Made by a program: the position numbers and the translations under genes. A model generated the notes under the pieces. It saw nothing but the letters and a program-made list of their open reading frames with translations, was not told the DNA's origin and searched no databases. From Hyphococcus sp. (GTDB taxonomy: Bacteria; Pseudomonadota; Alphaproteobacteria; Caulobacterales; Parvularculaceae), in the NCBI GenBank assembly GCA_021776345.1, contig JAJFGC010000286.1:1-51908 (forward strand): DNA of 51,908 nt, in the 5' to 3' direction. Below, in pieces: positions 1 through 8,539 of this stretch. Position 1 is the first letter of the stretch. The number at the start of each line of letters is the position of its first letter.

Positions 1-786
1 ATCATCGGCATAGATGAGCAATCCCGGCTGACCATTTAGCTGTGCTGACACGGCTTCAATGCTTGTGCTTTGCTCAACGCCTTTGCGCGCGATGCCAATA
101 TAAAAGCGTGCAATTTTTTCAGGCCCTACAATCGGGTTTAACGCGGCGATCCGCACGCCGCCGCCGTCGGAATAAGCAACTGCGTCTTCGGTCAAAAGCG
201 CCTGCAATCGATCTGCGTCGCCGCTTGCCGCCGCCTCCATAAACCGTTGGAGAAGTTCCTGATGCTGATCCGCCGCGGGCGGCGGTGCTTGTCGTTTCTT
301 GCGCACTGCCTTGCGCGCTCGCGCGGCAAGCTGCCGACAAGCCGCTTCGCTTTTACCAAGGACAACGGCAACGTCCGCAAAAGGCGTGTCGAAAACATCA
401 TGCAGGAGAAACGCTGCGCGCTCGGGACCGGACAGTCGTTCGAGCGTTAACAGCAGTGCAAAGGAAAGATCATCGGCCATTTCCAGCGCCGTTTCCGGCG
501 ACAGGGCATCGGCGTCCGGCGCTGGCTCTGGCAACCAGGGGCCAACATAGATTTCTCGCTTCGCGCGCGCCGATTTCATCCGGTCGAGACACAGACGCGT
601 CGCCATGGTCACCAGAAACGCCGCCTCGGACCGGATAGTTGAACGCTCTGAAGACATGTATTTAAGATAAACATCCTGCAACACGTCTTCAGCATCCGTC
701 ATCGAGCCGAGCATCCGGTAGGCAAGCCCCATCAGCCGCCCTCGGTAAGGAGCGATTGGATCCTCAGACTGGTGAGGTCGTGTCAT
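1..786 (-). CDS. ECF41-type RNA polymerase sigma factor (SigJ-like), 3' end cut by window edge
   Basis: This frame is open to the left edge, so it is absent from the ORF track. I translated 262 codons by hand from the ATG at 786. Sigma region 2 lies at about residues 10-75 and region 4 at about 105-165. A WLPEP motif sits at 84-88 and a DGGG motif at 207-210 inside a C-terminal SnoaL-like domain. WLPEP, the DGGG element and the NTF2/SnoaL-like extension are hallmarks of the ECF41 group, where the extension takes the place of an anti-sigma factor and tunes activity. The start overlaps the stop of the upstream CMD gene (ATGA), so the two are translationally coupled. The neighbouring CMD gene and the ECF41-type promoter at 1724-1750 fit the known genomic context. 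Perhaps 30 C-terminal residues are missing. Confidence 0.93.
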   Translation of the reverse strand, partial: MTRPHQSEDPIAPYRGRLMGLAYRMLGSMTDAEDVLQDVYLKYMSSERSTIRSEAAFLVTMATRLCLDRMKSARAKREIYVGPWLPEPAPDADALSPETALEMADDLSFALLLTLERLSGPERAAFLLHDVFDTPFADVAVVLGKSEAACRQLAARARKAVRKKRQAPPPAADQHQELLQRFMEAAASGDADRLQALLTEDAVAYSDGGGVRIAALNPIVGPEKIARFYIGIARKGVEQSTSIEAVSAQLNGQPGLLIYADD

Positions 787-1328
787 GCCGCCTCTTTTAC
801 GACATTAATGGCGGCGTCGTCGATACTGACCCGCTGGCAAGTCCTGGCAAAGCCGAGCCCCGCTTTTACCATAGGAAAGACGCGTCCGATCTGTACGGCC
901 AGCGTCAGATCGATCACCGCAGCCTCGCCCCACTGCGTCTGCACTGCTTCGCGCACTTCATCGTCAGAAGAAGAGCGCCTGACCACTGAATCGGCGAATT
1001 GAAAACCCAAGACGGTCTCTTCACTCATGGCGGTGCGATCGCGTTCCAACACAGCAATAATCTGGTTGCGGGCCATGCCGGCTTCGCGCGCCATATTGAC
1101 GACAAGCTGAACGCAAGGGCCGCAATCCTCCGCCACAGCGCCAACAATTTTTGCCGCAAAGAGCGCGTCCTTCGGCGCCGCCTCGCAATGTTGCGAAAGC
1201 TCGGTGAGTTTTGCGAATTTAGAAAACGCCGCTGGCGAAACTTTCAGCATATGTCGCATGTAAGACACGTCATAATCATAACGCTCCGAAAATTCAGTTA
1301 GGCCACGCTCGACAAAAAATTTATGCAT
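783..1328 (-). CDS. Carboxymuconolactone decarboxylase / AhpD-like protein
   Basis: A 181-residue alpha-helical protein of the CMD/AhpD type. A CGPC motif at residues 69-72 (context AEDCGPCVQ) matches the redox-active CxxC of AhpD-like peroxidase partners. The track starts at 1385, but the ATG at 1328 has an AGGAG ribosome site a few bases upstream and gives the natural N-terminus MHKFF. CMD proteins are the classic neighbours and transcriptional targets of ECF41 sigma factors. Here the gene sits between a small membrane protein and the sigma factor and overlaps both. The physiological substrate is unknown; a peroxide- or disulfide-handling role is inferred from the CxxC only. Confidence 0.85.
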   Translation of the reverse strand: MHKFFVERGLTEFSERYDYDVSYMRHMLKVSPAAFSKFAKLTELSQHCEAAPKDALFAAKIVGAVAEDCGPCVQLVVNMAREAGMARNQIIAVLERDRTAMSEETVLGFQFADSVVRRSSSDDEVREAVQTQWGEAAVIDLTLAVQIGRVFPMVKAGLGFARTCQRVSIDDAAINVVKEAA

Positions 1329-1701
1329 ATTGTTCTCCTCTTGAAGGCAAAGCCGCCCACAGCGAAAGTGCTGCAGGCAGAACAATGCCGGTCCATTCCA
1401 TCAACGGATAATGTGTGTGCCCGCCCAAAAGCCCCGCCACATGGATAAGCCCATGGCCGAACAAAAAGGCCGATCCAGTTAGCGCCGCCGGCCAATAGCG
1501 GGTGCGCCAGGCGCGTGCTGCAAGCCCTGCCCCGGCGACTATAAAGGCTACGCCAATGTCCCAGACAAAATGCGCGTTAAAGGGCCCGGTATCCGAGGCG
1601 CCCGGCGCTGTCAGATACCATTGATTGCCAGCAACCAGCATGAAAGCGCCATTGCCAAGCGCTAAAGCTGCAAGGCCGCCGGCGATCCATCTTTTGACCA
1701 T
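1321..1701 (-). CDS. Small four-helix membrane protein, first gene of the ECF41 operon
   Basis: A 126-residue hydrophobic protein with about four transmembrane segments (near residues 5-25, 45-63, 70-90 and 100-118). I do not recognise a named family, although size and topology resemble DoxX-like or DUF4345-like proteins. It begins 23 bases downstream of the ECF41 -10 element on the same strand. Its stop overlaps the start of the CMD gene, so it is very probably the first gene of a three-gene transcript ending in the sigma factor. A membrane redox or stress role is guilt by association only. Confidence 0.75.
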   Translation of the reverse strand: MVKRWIAGGLAALALGNGAFMLVAGNQWYLTAPGASDTGPFNAHFVWDIGVAFIVAGAGLAARAWRTRYWPAALTGSAFLFGHGLIHVAGLLGGHTHYPLMEWTGIVLPAALSLWAALPSRGEQYA

Positions 1702-1723
1702 ATCGTTCTTCTGTCATGTGTAA

Positions 1724-1750
1724 GACGAGACAGGAGCGTGGAATGTGACA
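1724..1750 (-). promoter_or_regulatory. ECF41-type promoter (TGTCACA / CGTC)
   Basis: On the minus strand TGTCACA (1750-1744) is followed after 16 bases by CGTC (1727-1724). This matches the published ECF41 target promoter in sequence and layout. It lies just upstream of the three-gene operon that contains the ECF41 sigma factor, so positive autoregulation is expected. Confidence 0.85.
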
Positions 1751-1844
1751 GAGGTGGATTTATTTGGCTGAGGCGCCGGTATCGGCGATCCTTAAGTTAA
1801 GGACCTGTTCAAGAATAACCAGGCTCAAACACGCGCCTTCCCTC

Positions 1845-3605
1845 TCAAGCCTCACGTTCAGCCCATGCGGTTAAGGCGCGTACCGTCGATTGCTGCGCCT
1901 GATAAGGGTCAGTGTCATGGCCGCGCCCTTCATAGACCGTCACCGTCATATCAGGCCCGAGAACGCCAAGGCGTTCAAACTCGTCGCGAAGCGCGTTCGC
2001 ATTTGCAACGGGTACTGACCGGTCTTCGGCGCCGAAAAAGGCGTGTGTCTCGGGCAGGTCTTTCGCAAAGTACAATGCTGAAGATGCGATCATGCGGCGT
2101 CGTACATCGGCAAGTGTCTCGCCGTTACTCGGCACGCGGTCAAAAAAGTGATCGTATTTCTGACCGCCCTCCTCGTCGAGAGTCGCCGGCTTACCATCCG
2201 ACATTGCATCGGCGATCAGCTCCGCCCAACTCCATCCGATATAGGGCTGCATGGCCGCAAAATGATCGACCGGTCCGGCAACGCTAAGCACTAGACTGAT
2301 CCGATCATCACGCGCTCCCGCCAGCAACGCAACAGCGCCGCCGCGGCTGTGGCCGTAGATAGCAACGCGTTTCGGATCAGCTTGCGGCGTTACTTCAAGC
2401 GCCGCGCTTAACAGTGCTAATGTCGTGTCGGTGGCGCCGTCCCAGGCGTCGGACGGATCACCCTCAGAGACATATTCCTCTCCGTTCAAAATTAAAGTGT
2501 GCCCCTTCATCGCCGGGATCATGACAATGAAGCCCGATTGATACTCGCCAAGGCCATGAAGGAAGCTGGTGCCTTCAGAAATATCCAGCGGGGTAAAGCT
2601 TGGATTGACGCCGCGCGCCTCAATCACGACCGGCAGAGGACCAACGACGCCTTTTGGCGTAAGCACGGCGCCATAATGGGCGACGCCAGACACATCATGG
2701 CGAATAATCGCGCCGTCATAGGCCGTATGGTCGAGGGCGAGATCGAACCGATGCACGGTTTTTACATTCCGTGCCGAGAGGTCGCGCGATAACCACATTG
2801 AATGCACGTCGGCGATCTCAGACGCCGTCGGCGGCGCAAAAGCACTCGTCAACTTGAATGGCAACACCGCACGATAGCCCACGCCCGGCGCCGGCTCGGT
2901 CAACGCCAGCCGCCGCGCGCCCTCCTGCGCGATCGGGTCCTCAGGATTCAATTCAAGAGCGCGGCCCAACACTTTGCGCGCATCATCCCGACGATCGACA
3001 GGTACAAGCGCATAGCCATAAAGTGCTTCGAGCGCTGGATCGTCCGGATACTTTTCTCTCACTGCCTCCAGGAACAACACCAAGTCCGCCATTCGGGTCG
3101 GATGTCTGGTCAAGTGCTTAAATGCGAATGCGTAAAGATCTTCTGTCGTTAAACTTTCGTCCGCCAGCGCCAGCTCGGCGGCCTCCTGCGGGTGGCGCGC
3201 CATGAATATCTGCGCCGGTGTTAAGTCACCCTCGCCAAGCCGCCTAAACAATTTGCCATCATGAGACCTATCAACATTCGCCAATGTCAGCCCAGCAACA
3301 GCGCCGCTCGCGTCCCGCGTAAAGGTGATCGTGCGATCAGGCCGCCTGTTTGGGATGACAAAAGAAAAAACGTCCTTTTCCGTGCTTAAAAGATGAGGGC
3401 GGCTGCCCCAGAATGGCGGAACGACGGCGAGATATTCATCAACGACCGCGATTTCTGTCACTAGTAACGGGCCCACAGCATAGGCGCCCGCATATTCGTC
3501 AAGAGGCGAGGTTGCCTCGTCAACCAATGTATCATCTTTCGTTACGCATGCCGCCATAAGCACCGCGATCAGGCACACCACCCAATTTCTAAATACCGTT
3601 TTCAT
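1845..3605 (-). CDS. Lipoprotein alpha/beta hydrolase (prolyl oligopeptidase / dienelactone hydrolase type)
   Basis: A 586-residue protein with a lipoprotein-type signal ending in LMAAC (Cys20), so probably anchored in the cell envelope. Residues about 130-235 are helical and resemble a short TPR-like stretch (KVLGRALELNPEDP). The C-terminal half is an alpha/beta hydrolase with nucleophile GHSRGG (Ser420), an acid in GAEDRSVP (Asp528) and a His in GRGHDTDP (His563), so the triad looks intact. Such proteins cleave peptides or esters; the substrate cannot be read here. The gene lies 46 bases downstream of the GntR regulator on the same strand and is probably co-transcribed with it. Confidence 0.85.
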   Translation of the reverse strand: MKTVFRNWVVCLIAVLMAACVTKDDTLVDEATSPLDEYAGAYAVGPLLVTEIAVVDEYLAVVPPFWGSRPHLLSTEKDVFSFVIPNRRPDRTITFTRDASGAVAGLTLANVDRSHDGKLFRRLGEGDLTPAQIFMARHPQEAAELALADESLTTEDLYAFAFKHLTRHPTRMADLVLFLEAVREKYPDDPALEALYGYALVPVDRRDDARKVLGRALELNPEDPIAQEGARRLALTEPAPGVGYRAVLPFKLTSAFAPPTASEIADVHSMWLSRDLSARNVKTVHRFDLALDHTAYDGAIIRHDVSGVAHYGAVLTPKGVVGPLPVVIEARGVNPSFTPLDISEGTSFLHGLGEYQSGFIVMIPAMKGHTLILNGEEYVSEGDPSDAWDGATDTTLALLSAALEVTPQADPKRVAIYGHSRGGAVALLAGARDDRISLVLSVAGPVDHFAAMQPYIGWSWAELIADAMSDGKPATLDEEGGQKYDHFFDRVPSNGETLADVRRRMIASSALYFAKDLPETHAFFGAEDRSVPVANANALRDEFERLGVLGPDMTVTVYEGRGHDTDPYQAQQSTVRALTAWAEREA

Positions 3606-3651
3606 GTAATCCTAACCCCTCATTTAATCCCTGCGTGAACCAACGGCATTT

Positions 3652-4278
3652 CTAGGTATTTTTCTTGAGCCAGTTGATCACAGTAATTTCGCCCTCACGC
3701 CAATGGAGAAGCAACAGCTCTCCCGCACGAGCGAGATCACTCGCCTCAATAGCGGCAATAATCTTGGCATGTTGCGCGCAAGCGCCAGCGGGATTCGCGA
3801 TCCCGCGTGCGGCGGCGCCATCGAAACGCCGCGCAAGGGCGCACTGTGTTTCGAGCAGCTTCAACAGACGCGGATTTCCGCAATGCTCAACAAACCCATG
3901 ATGGATTGCCCGGTCTATTTCGTGTGACTTGGCTTTATTCTTCGCGTTCGCGAGACGGTTATTGAGGGCAGATAGCACCGGGGCAGAGGCGATTACCGCC
4001 TCTCCCGACATCCGCAACGCCTGCGCCTCCAATGCGCCGATAATGGGAAACAGCTCGCGCACCATCTCTTCGTTTGCGGTCGTGACGCTGAAGCCTTTAT
4101 GCGGGACCGAGCGCACAAACCCTTCGCCTTCCAGCGCGATCAAGGCTTCGCGCAACGGCGTGCGACTGATGCCCATCCGATGGCTGAGGCCCACTTCATC
4201 CAGACGTTCGTCGCTAGCAAGACTGCCATCACTGATCATGGCCTGAAGCATTGCTTTGGCTTGGTCACGGACACGCAT
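3652..4278 (-). CDS. GntR-family transcriptional regulator (FadR/FCD subfamily)
   Basis: N-terminal winged helix-turn-helix (SHRMGISRTPLREALIALEGEGFV) followed by an all-helical FCD ligand domain with the usual Asp and His metal positions (DRAIHHGF, CAQHAKIIAAI). About 208 residues from the ATG at 4278; an ATG at 4293 adds five residues. The 4416 start in the track adds an unlikely tail read through the operator. Neither ATG has a good Shine-Dalgarno, which suggests a leaderless or weakly initiated message. A 24-bp perfect palindrome overlies the start region and is probably the autoregulatory operator. The likely controlled partner is the hydrolase directly downstream. FCD regulators usually sense small carboxylic acids. 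Confidence 0.88.
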   Translation of the reverse strand: MRVRDQAKAMLQAMISDGSLASDERLDEVGLSHRMGISRTPLREALIALEGEGFVRSVPHKGFSVTTANEEMVRELFPIIGALEAQALRMSGEAVIASAPVLSALNNRLANAKNKAKSHEIDRAIHHGFVEHCGNPRLLKLLETQCALARRFDGAAARGIANPAGACAQHAKIIAAIEASDLARAGELLLLHWREGEITVINWLKKNT

Positions 4279-4287
4279 TACCGATAT

Positions 4288-4311
4288 TTGCATATTGTAT
4301 ACAATATGCAA
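4288..4311. promoter_or_regulatory. Perfect palindrome, probable GntR operator
   Basis: The core GCATATTGTATACAATATGC reads the same on both strands and extends two more bases on each side. The centre TTGTATACAA is typical of operators bound by FCD-type GntR regulators. It covers the upstream ATG (4293-4291) of the gntR-like gene, so binding would block transcription or initiation of its own gene. Confidence 0.8.
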
Positions 4312-4473
4312 TACAAAAAGACTGTCAATAGCTTGCCCTGACAGTGGTTGTCTCTCAATTGCTGCCCCACCGAAACCTCGACAAGGCGCCCTGGCGGGAC
4401 AAAGCTGAGATTGCATACGCCTGAAAATCTCAAATTATTGGTGGCGCAGTATTCGCCCCATGCCGGCCAGCGC

Positions 4474-4998
4474 CTAGTCGCGATGCAGGATTAAGATTTC
4501 GTTGCCCTCATACTGCGTACGGGCGGTTTCGCTAAAGCCGCATTTTTCCGCGACGCGAATAGAAGCTATATGCGGCGGATCAATAATGCAGGACATGCGC
4601 GCGCCGTCGAAAAAATCGTCGCCCCACCGCACCGCCTCAAGCGCGGCTTCCGTTGCATAGCCCTTACCGTGCGATGCGGTTGCAAATACCCAGCCGATTT
4701 CCGGTTCACCCTGAAGCGACGGCGTGATGTCGCGTCTGAAATCGACAAAGCCAACCTCGCCTAATGGCGCGCCGCTGGCCTTTTCCTCTACCATCCAGTA
4801 GCCATAACCCATAATTTGCCAATGACCGACGATGCGCAGAAATGTCGTCCAAGCCTCTTCTTCGGCTTTCGGTTTTCCGCCGATGTAACGCGTAACTTCG
4901 GCATCGGCCCACATATCGCGGAGAAATGGCCAGTCGTTTGCGGTGATCGCACGCAACCGCAACCGCCCGGTTTCAAGCACTGGTACGATATCTGACAT
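4474..4998 (-). CDS. GNAT acetyltransferase (RimJ/RimL type)
   Basis: A 174-residue GNAT protein starting at MSDIVPVLETGRLRLRAIT, the classic RimJ-like N-terminus. The acetyl-CoA loop is seen as HGKGYATEAALEAVRWG and is followed by IASIRVAEKCGF. Such enzymes acetylate N-termini, ribosomal proteins or small amines; the target is unknown. The track start at 5076 lies inside the upstream gene. The ATG at 4998 is one base past that gene's TAA (5002-5000), which suggests translational coupling with the DUF885 gene. Confidence 0.88.
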   Translation of the reverse strand: MSDIVPVLETGRLRLRAITANDWPFLRDMWADAEVTRYIGGKPKAEEEAWTTFLRIVGHWQIMGYGYWMVEEKASGAPLGEVGFVDFRRDITPSLQGEPEIGWVFATASHGKGYATEAALEAVRWGDDFFDGARMSCIIDPPHIASIRVAEKCGFSETARTQYEGNEILILHRD

Positions 4999-4999
4999 C

Positions 5000-6757
5000 T
5001 TACTTTCTCTGTTCTTTGGTTTCAGTGATATATTCATCGATTTGTGCACGCAGTATCTCCAACGGCATGCCGCCATTCACCAAAATTGCATCATGGAATG
5101 CGCGAATGTCGAAATCATCGCCCAGCTCTGTTTCCGCCTTGGCGCGCAACTCCCAGATGGTGAGCTCGCCCATCTTGTAGGCGAGCGCCTGCGCCGGCCA
5201 GGCGATATAGCGATCAACTTCCGTGTTAACGTTATGAAGAGAAAGCGCCGTGTTCGAGGCGAGATAGTCAATCGCCTCTTCGCGCGTCCAGCCTTTTGCG
5301 TGCAGCCCGGTATCGATTACCAGGCGGCAGGCTCGCCACATCTCCCAGGTCAACCGGCCGAAATGATCATAAGGCGTTTGATAAATCCCCATTTCGACGC
5401 CGAGCTTTTCTGCATATAGCCCCCACCCCTCGCCAAAAGCGTGTGGGTAGAAATCCTTGCGGAAAGCCGGAGCATTTTCAATTTCGAGCGACAAGGCGCT
5501 TTGCAAGTGATGACCCGGCACCGCTTCATGCAGCGCCATCGCCGCAAGCTGATATAGCGGGCGCTGTTCATGATTATAGGTATTGACCCAGAACTGTCCG
5601 CCGCGATCTGAATCCGCCGAGGCGCCGATATAGCGCGCGGTCGTATAATTTGGCGCAATATTGTCGGGCACAGGCTCCACAGAATAGGGCTGACGCGGCA
5701 GCTTGCCGAAATAAGCCGGCAGTCGCCCATCAATATCTTTCGATATCCACGCAGCGCGGTCTAACAGTTCTTGCGGATTGTCCGCATAGAACTGTTTATC
5801 CGTCCGCAAATAATCAAGAAACTCTGCAAAACTGCCTGCAAATCCGGTTTCTTTGATAACCGTCGCCATTTCGGCGCGGATACGCGCGACTTCCTTCAGA
5901 CCAATGCCATGAATCTCTTCCGCCGTGATGTCATCAAGGCTGGTATAAAAGCGTACGCGCGCATTGTAATAAGCCTCTCCGTCGGGAAGATCATAGGCGC
6001 CCAGCGTCTCGCGCGCACCGACTAAATATTCATCCTGCATAAAAATCAGCAACCGCTCAAAGGCCGGAATAACTTGCTCGCCAACAATCTTGCGCCCTTG
6101 ACGTTGCAACGCCCTTTGTCTGCGTTTCGAGATCCGGTCCGGCATTGACTGGAACGGGCCAAAATAAGGGTGATCCTCCGCGCTCTTGGTAACCTGCGCT
6201 TCAAAGGACGGCAGAATTTTTGGCAAAATTTCCTTCGGCTGCGTGAACCCATCGCTAAGACCCTGACGCATATTGGCGATATGCTGATCAATGTAGCCCG
6301 GGAAAAGGCTGAGCCGTTTCAGATAGTCTTCGTAATCTTTCTCGCTTCGAAAGGGCGTCCCGCTGATCGTGTAACCGAAATTGGTGTGAAAGCCGGTATC
6401 GGCAAGAAAAGGGATGCGCCAGCCATCGTACTCGGCCTGCACCACATCATGCTTGAGAATAAACGCCAGCAAATCTGCATTGAGTTTTTCGTCAGCGGTG
6501 AGCTCAATCTTATCGATCCCTTCAAGGCGCGCCGCAAAGGCCGCCGCCTTCTGCGCCCGGCGCTGATGATCAGCCGGCGCCACATCAGGAACCTGATCAT
6601 TAAAATCATAAATCCCCGAGCCGGTCGCTGAAAACGGATTTTCCGTCATTTCGCTTGCCCAATAATCATCGATGAGGGCGGCCAGCTCTTCTGCCGGGGC
6701 GGCCTGAGCGCCTGCGCCACACAAAAGAAACAGCACGGTCAAAAAGATCTTTTTCAT
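5000..6757 (-). CDS. DUF885 family protein, secreted metallopeptidase-like
   Basis: About 585 residues from MKKIFLTVLF, with a signal peptide cleaved near AQA-AP. The start at 6757 places the charged n-region at the N-terminus; the 6775 start adds six residues. The family signature LHEAVPGHHLQSAL is present, an HExxH-like zinc motif typical of DUF885 proteins, which resemble carboxypeptidase-like metallopeptidases. GEGWGLYAEKLG supplies the likely third metal ligand region. The protein should act in the periplasm. It forms a two-gene unit with the GNAT gene downstream. Confidence 0.9.
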   Translation of the reverse strand: MKKIFLTVLFLLCGAGAQAAPAEELAALIDDYWASEMTENPFSATGSGIYDFNDQVPDVAPADHQRRAQKAAAFAARLEGIDKIELTADEKLNADLLAFILKHDVVQAEYDGWRIPFLADTGFHTNFGYTISGTPFRSEKDYEDYLKRLSLFPGYIDQHIANMRQGLSDGFTQPKEILPKILPSFEAQVTKSAEDHPYFGPFQSMPDRISKRRQRALQRQGRKIVGEQVIPAFERLLIFMQDEYLVGARETLGAYDLPDGEAYYNARVRFYTSLDDITAEEIHGIGLKEVARIRAEMATVIKETGFAGSFAEFLDYLRTDKQFYADNPQELLDRAAWISKDIDGRLPAYFGKLPRQPYSVEPVPDNIAPNYTTARYIGASADSDRGGQFWVNTYNHEQRPLYQLAAMALHEAVPGHHLQSALSLEIENAPAFRKDFYPHAFGEGWGLYAEKLGVEMGIYQTPYDHFGRLTWEMWRACRLVIDTGLHAKGWTREEAIDYLASNTALSLHNVNTEVDRYIAWPAQALAYKMGELTIWELRAKAETELGDDFDIRAFHDAILVNGGMPLEILRAQIDEYITETKEQRK

Positions 6758-6929
6758 ATTAGTCAAATCCAGCAATCAGCGTCGGTTAAGTTGTGGGAAA
6801 CAATAAGCCATTTGCACACGATCTCAAATCATGCGGCCGTAATATCCTAGCCCCTGAATGACTTGATACTTTATCTCGGCGCCGTTCTGAGACATAGTAA
6901 AGACAAGCATAGAAAAACAAGGGGACGTC

Positions 6930-8456
6930 GTGAGTATTCAATTAGTAGCCGTCAGCGCTTATCTTGCCCTTCTTTCACCAAGCGACACCGCGAATCAAAT
7001 CAAGACTGCCGATCCCTTTGTCGAAGCGCTTAAGGTCGCCATCCAGCAGGCGCAAGACGAAAACTGTTCCGAGGCCATGGCGTCTCTGGTTCCGGCGACC
7101 GAAGATAACCGGTTTAAGAGACTTCCGGCAAATTCTCGAGCGGATATCTATAGCGCCCTTGCCGACTGCTCTTTAAACGAACAAAACTGGAGCGACGCTC
7201 TCCTCTACGTCAATAAGCTGATTGATTTGCGCGGCGAAACCGAAAATTTACTGTGGCATAAACTACATCTGGGCGACCTCGGCGGCAAACCGCTGGATAG
7301 TTTGGAAGCGGCAAAAAAACTGGCTCAACGCGCACAGCAAAGCCTTAACGAGATCGACATCAGAGTAGTATGGCGCATCGCCAACAGTCTTGAGGTTACA
7401 CTTCTCGGCGATAAAAGGCGCGAGTTTGTCGGTGTCTTGTTCGATGCAGGATACACCTCGCCGGATCCGACCGTCGATCTCGACGGACTTCGCATTTTCT
7501 ATGCACGGTTGATGCGCGATGAAGCGATGTCAGCCGGCGCCGCGATCGTGATTCGCGAGATCAAAAACCCTTTAATGCTTGCGCCAATATTTTACGATCG
7601 ACGCTATGACACAGCGCTCAAAAACTTCCGGAACATGCCCAAAGTCGAAGATATTCCATCGATGGTTGAGCAATATGTAAGCAACCGGCGGTCGATTATG
7701 GAAGAAAATCCGGATCGGCTCTCTGCGGCGCTGACATACATACAGGCGCTGAAAATGTCCGGTGACTTTGACGGCGCTTATCGGGCCGCGACTGATGTCG
7801 TCGACATGATGGGCGATGACGCGGTGTCATCACCTTACACCGACTATGCTGAATTTTCGAATTGGGTGTTGAATGAACTCAGTTACCTTTTATACGATGT
7901 CGGCCGGCCAACCGAAGCGCGCCAGACGCTGGAAGCCGCCGCTGCGCTGCAGGAAAATGGCGGCGATAATGTTAGCCAGATCATAAATCTTTCATTGTTA
8001 CTTGTTGGCGAAGGCAAGTTCGACGACGCCCTCCAAACGATCAGTAGTTTGAATTACGATAATGCAAGCTCCTACGGTGTCATGTGGGCCAAATCGACGG
8101 AGGTTTGTGCGCGGGCCCTGTCAATACCAGCTACCGAATTTTCCGAGCAATTGAACTATTTAAGAACTCACAGGGACAAAAATGCTTCTGCATTATCACG
8201 GGCGCTGTTATGCGTGAACAACATTGATGAGGCAGCGGAAGTGTATATAGAACGATTGAACGATCTTGACGAGCGCGACGACGCGCTGAGCGGCTTACAG
8301 ATTGTTATCGATACGCCGAACATGCTTCCCGTCAGCAAAATCCTGCAACAACGGTTCGACATCATTCGCCAACGCGCCGATGTGAAAGCAGCAGCAAATG
8401 ATGTCGGCCGAATACTTCAACTTCCAATATACCCGACAAATTGGGGGGATTTCTGA
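6930..8456 (+). CDS. TPR-like repeat protein of unknown function
   Basis: A 508-residue protein starting at GTG with a good AAGGGG ribosome site 5-6 bases upstream. The N-terminus (MSIQLVAVSAYLALLSPSDT) is hydrophobic and may be a weak signal peptide. The rest is a series of paired helices with TPR-like spacing, for example the stretches around residues 70-100, 270-300 and 325-390 (ALTYIQALKMSGDFDGAY, GRPTEARQTLEAAAAL). I cannot assign a family. It precedes the ATP-grasp gene by 83 bases on the same strand and may belong with that peptide-modification cluster, or may simply be adjacent. Confidence 0.75.
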   Translation: MSIQLVAVSAYLALLSPSDTANQIKTADPFVEALKVAIQQAQDENCSEAMASLVPATEDNRFKRLPANSRADIYSALADCSLNEQNWSDALLYVNKLIDLRGETENLLWHKLHLGDLGGKPLDSLEAAKKLAQRAQQSLNEIDIRVVWRIANSLEVTLLGDKRREFVGVLFDAGYTSPDPTVDLDGLRIFYARLMRDEAMSAGAAIVIREIKNPLMLAPIFYDRRYDTALKNFRNMPKVEDIPSMVEQYVSNRRSIMEENPDRLSAALTYIQALKMSGDFDGAYRAATDVVDMMGDDAVSSPYTDYAEFSNWVLNELSYLLYDVGRPTEARQTLEAAAALQENGGDNVSQIINLSLLLVGEGKFDDALQTISSLNYDNASSYGVMWAKSTEVCARALSIPATEFSEQLNYLRTHRDKNASALSRALLCVNNIDEAAEVYIERLNDLDERDDALSGLQIVIDTPNMLPVSKILQQRFDIIRQRADVKAAANDVGRILQLPIYPTNWGDF

Positions 8457-8539
8457 AGTTTCGCAAGAATATCCATCGGTGTACAGACTAACTTGGTGCA
8501 GAATTTGCAATATTCCTTGTGGTGCGATAATCATTCCCT

